64,000 bases of DNA from contig CP021237.1 of NCBI GenBank assembly GCA_002151545.1, positions 4,526,001 to 4,590,000 on the forward strand. Reading direction: 5' to 3'. Shown here in pieces: positions 62,970 to 64,000 of the stretch (the first letter of the stretch is position 1; each line of letters begins with the position of its first letter). A model generated the notes under the pieces. The model did not search any database, had not been told where the DNA came from, and saw only the letters and a list, made by a program, of their open reading frames with translations. Origin of the DNA: Sphingobacteriaceae bacterium GW460-11-11-14-LB5. GTDB lineage: Bacteria > Bacteroidota > Bacteroidia > Sphingobacteriales > Sphingobacteriaceae. A program made the translations under genes and the position numbers.

Positions 62970-64000
62970 TTATTTCCTCCCGCTCATATCCCAAACTTTA
63001 AGCTTATTTAATACCGCTTTACCACCGTTGGAAAAAGCAGCTAAACCCGTGGCTTTTTCATCGGGAAAAATCATCGTGCTAATTACCTTTTCGCCAGCAT
63101 TTCCGAAAACTTCTAACGAAGATTTATCAAACAGCACCTGAAGTTTAATTTTACCATTTACCGAATTTACGGCTGCAGTTTGAATGATGTTCTTATCATT
63201 TTTAATCCCTTTCTCTGAACGTGTGCAATCAACATAAAGTTGTTTTTTAATAGCATCATAGCCAACTTCTACTTCCTTAACAACATTTCCTTTCTCATCT
63301 TTTAGCTGAGCAAGTTTAAAACCTATTTTTTCAGCATCGCTGACAGAAAATTCGGCATCAATCCAATAGGAATTTTGGCTGGTGCCTAAGTCGATATGCT
63401 GATCGATAATAAGGTTTTGCCTGGTGATTACTTTACCACCTGAATGTTTTTTCATGTTATCACCAATTAAGCTAGCAGGCTGCTGAAACAAGCGAATTCC
63501 TTCGGGTGTAGTTTTTAAGGCTAAATCTCTCGGGATAGACATCTGTCCTTTCCATGGGAATGTTTCTTTACCGCCGGGCTGTAACCAGCCCAATAAAATT
63601 CTTTGGCGTTTTGGTGCATCGTTCCAGGGAATGGCCGCATAAAAAGAATCACCCTCATCCACCAACAAGGTTAATTTTCCATCATTATCGTTTTTAAAGG
63701 TCTTGCCATCAAAATCGCCGACAAAATATTGCATTGTTGGTCCTTTTGGCCCGAACAATGAAATGGCCAACACCCATTTAGTATTGTCTTTATTTCCATC
63801 AACAGCCAGAGGAATAATAAAAGGACATTCCCAGCCACTCCCCTGATTACCTTGTTTCCCAAAATCGCTCAGCATGGTCCAGTCTTTTAAGTTTTTTGAG
63901 CCATAAAACCTTGCCTGATGCTCATCTACCATCGCAACAGTCATGATCCATTGCTGAGTGCTTTCATGCCACCAGACATTAGGATCCCTGAAATCTTTTT
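62970..64000 (-). CDS. GH32 fructan/levan hydrolase (3' part)
   Basis: The 3' 343 codons are visible; the N-terminal part lies beyond the right edge. Near the edge KDFRDPNVWW contains the RDP motif that binds fructose in GH32. GSGWECPFI carries the catalytic acid/base Glu in ECP. The C-terminal beta-sandwich domain follows (VNGKIKLQVLFDKSSLEVFGNAGE). It would hydrolyse fructans or levan (levanase or fructan beta-fructosidase). The start codon is outside the window, so in-window ATGs are internal. Confidence 0.92.
   Translation of the reverse strand, partial: KDFRDPNVWWHESTQQWIMTVAMVDEHQARFYGSKNLKDWTMLSDFGKQGNQGSGWECPFIIPLAVDGNKDNTKWVLAISLFGPKGPTMQYFVGDFDGKTFKNDNDGKLTLLVDEGDSFYAAIPWNDAPKRQRILLGWLQPGGKETFPWKGQMSIPRDLALKTTPEGIRLFQQPASLIGDNMKKHSGGKVITRQNLIIDQHIDLGTSQNSYWIDAEFSVSDAEKIGFKLAQLKDEKGNVVKEVEVGYDAIKKQLYVDCTRSEKGIKNDKNIIQTAAVNSVNGKIKLQVLFDKSSLEVFGNAGEKVISTMIFPDEKATGLAAFSNGGKAVLNKLKVWDMSGRK

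Overview
The window looks like a chromosomal segment of a Bacteroidetes bacterium of the Sphingobacteriaceae type, probably Pedobacter or a close relative (inference). It is AT-rich. It carries the gliding/type IX secretion lipoprotein gldK, several Bacteroidetes-typical families (DUF4271, DUF4286, a DUF2007-like family, cupin_8, LVIVD lipoprotein), and many copies of the Bacteroidetes -7 promoter element TAnnTTTG upstream of genes. Most of the window is ordinary core genome. The accessory content is concentrated at about 3-4.1 kb, 6.5-8 kb, 25.2-27.4 kb, 51.0-51.6 kb and 56.9-57.5 kb.

Layout. 0-3 kb: 5' part of gldK, then DUF4271-hemD. 3-4.4 kb: a HEPN-motif Abi-like gene and, divergent from it, a small-RNA candidate with its own promoter and terminator. 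4.4-6.5 kb: hemW and an SDR oxidoreductase. 6.6-7.9 kb: an IS110-family element with a structured non-coding flank that may encode a bridge RNA. 8-12.4 kb: a fasciclin protein, two JmjC/cupin_8 paralogues flanking a DUF3050 (haem-oxygenase-like) gene, and a sugar O-acetyltransferase. 12.6-18.3 kb: SnoaL-like protein, PfkB sugar kinase, VWA + MoxR-like ATPase pair, membrane metallophosphoesterase. 18.4-24.8 kb: response regulator, histidine kinase and an S9 peptidase homologue lacking its catalytic Ser and His, then a TPR protein. 25.2-27.4 kb: a conserved membrane-protein gene apparently split by an Rhs-type toxin/immunity fragment, plus a short paralogue. 27.5-33.7 kb: DUF4286, MazG-like, GT39, dtd, and a two-gene unit of unknown function. 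33.9-41.4 kb: second fabH, clpS, thioredoxin-like, rsmA, pdxA, MFS transporter, secreted CxC protein, sulfurtransferase. 41.6-46.4 kb: the fatty-acid operon yceD-rpmF-plsX-fabH-accB-accC. 46.6-51.6 kb: LVIVD lipoprotein, tatC, rpiB, M28 peptidase, a DUF2281/PIN toxin-antitoxin pair. 51.8-58.1 kb: lutB, fused branched-chain E1, adenine deaminase, DUF433/DUF5615 pair, SprT-like protein. 58.6-64 kb: Pif1-like helicase, prfC and the 3' part of a GH32 fructanase gene.

How genes work together. hemD and hemW both serve haem biosynthesis. The yceD-accC block supplies ribosome and fatty-acid precursors from one strong promoter. The S9 pseudo-peptidase, kinase and regulator look like one signalling unit. 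The cupin_8/DUF3050 trio looks like a small non-haem-iron enzyme group of unknown substrate. Intergenic space is rich in interspersed palindromic repeats of at least four families, some of which supply stop codons or leader hairpins to genes.
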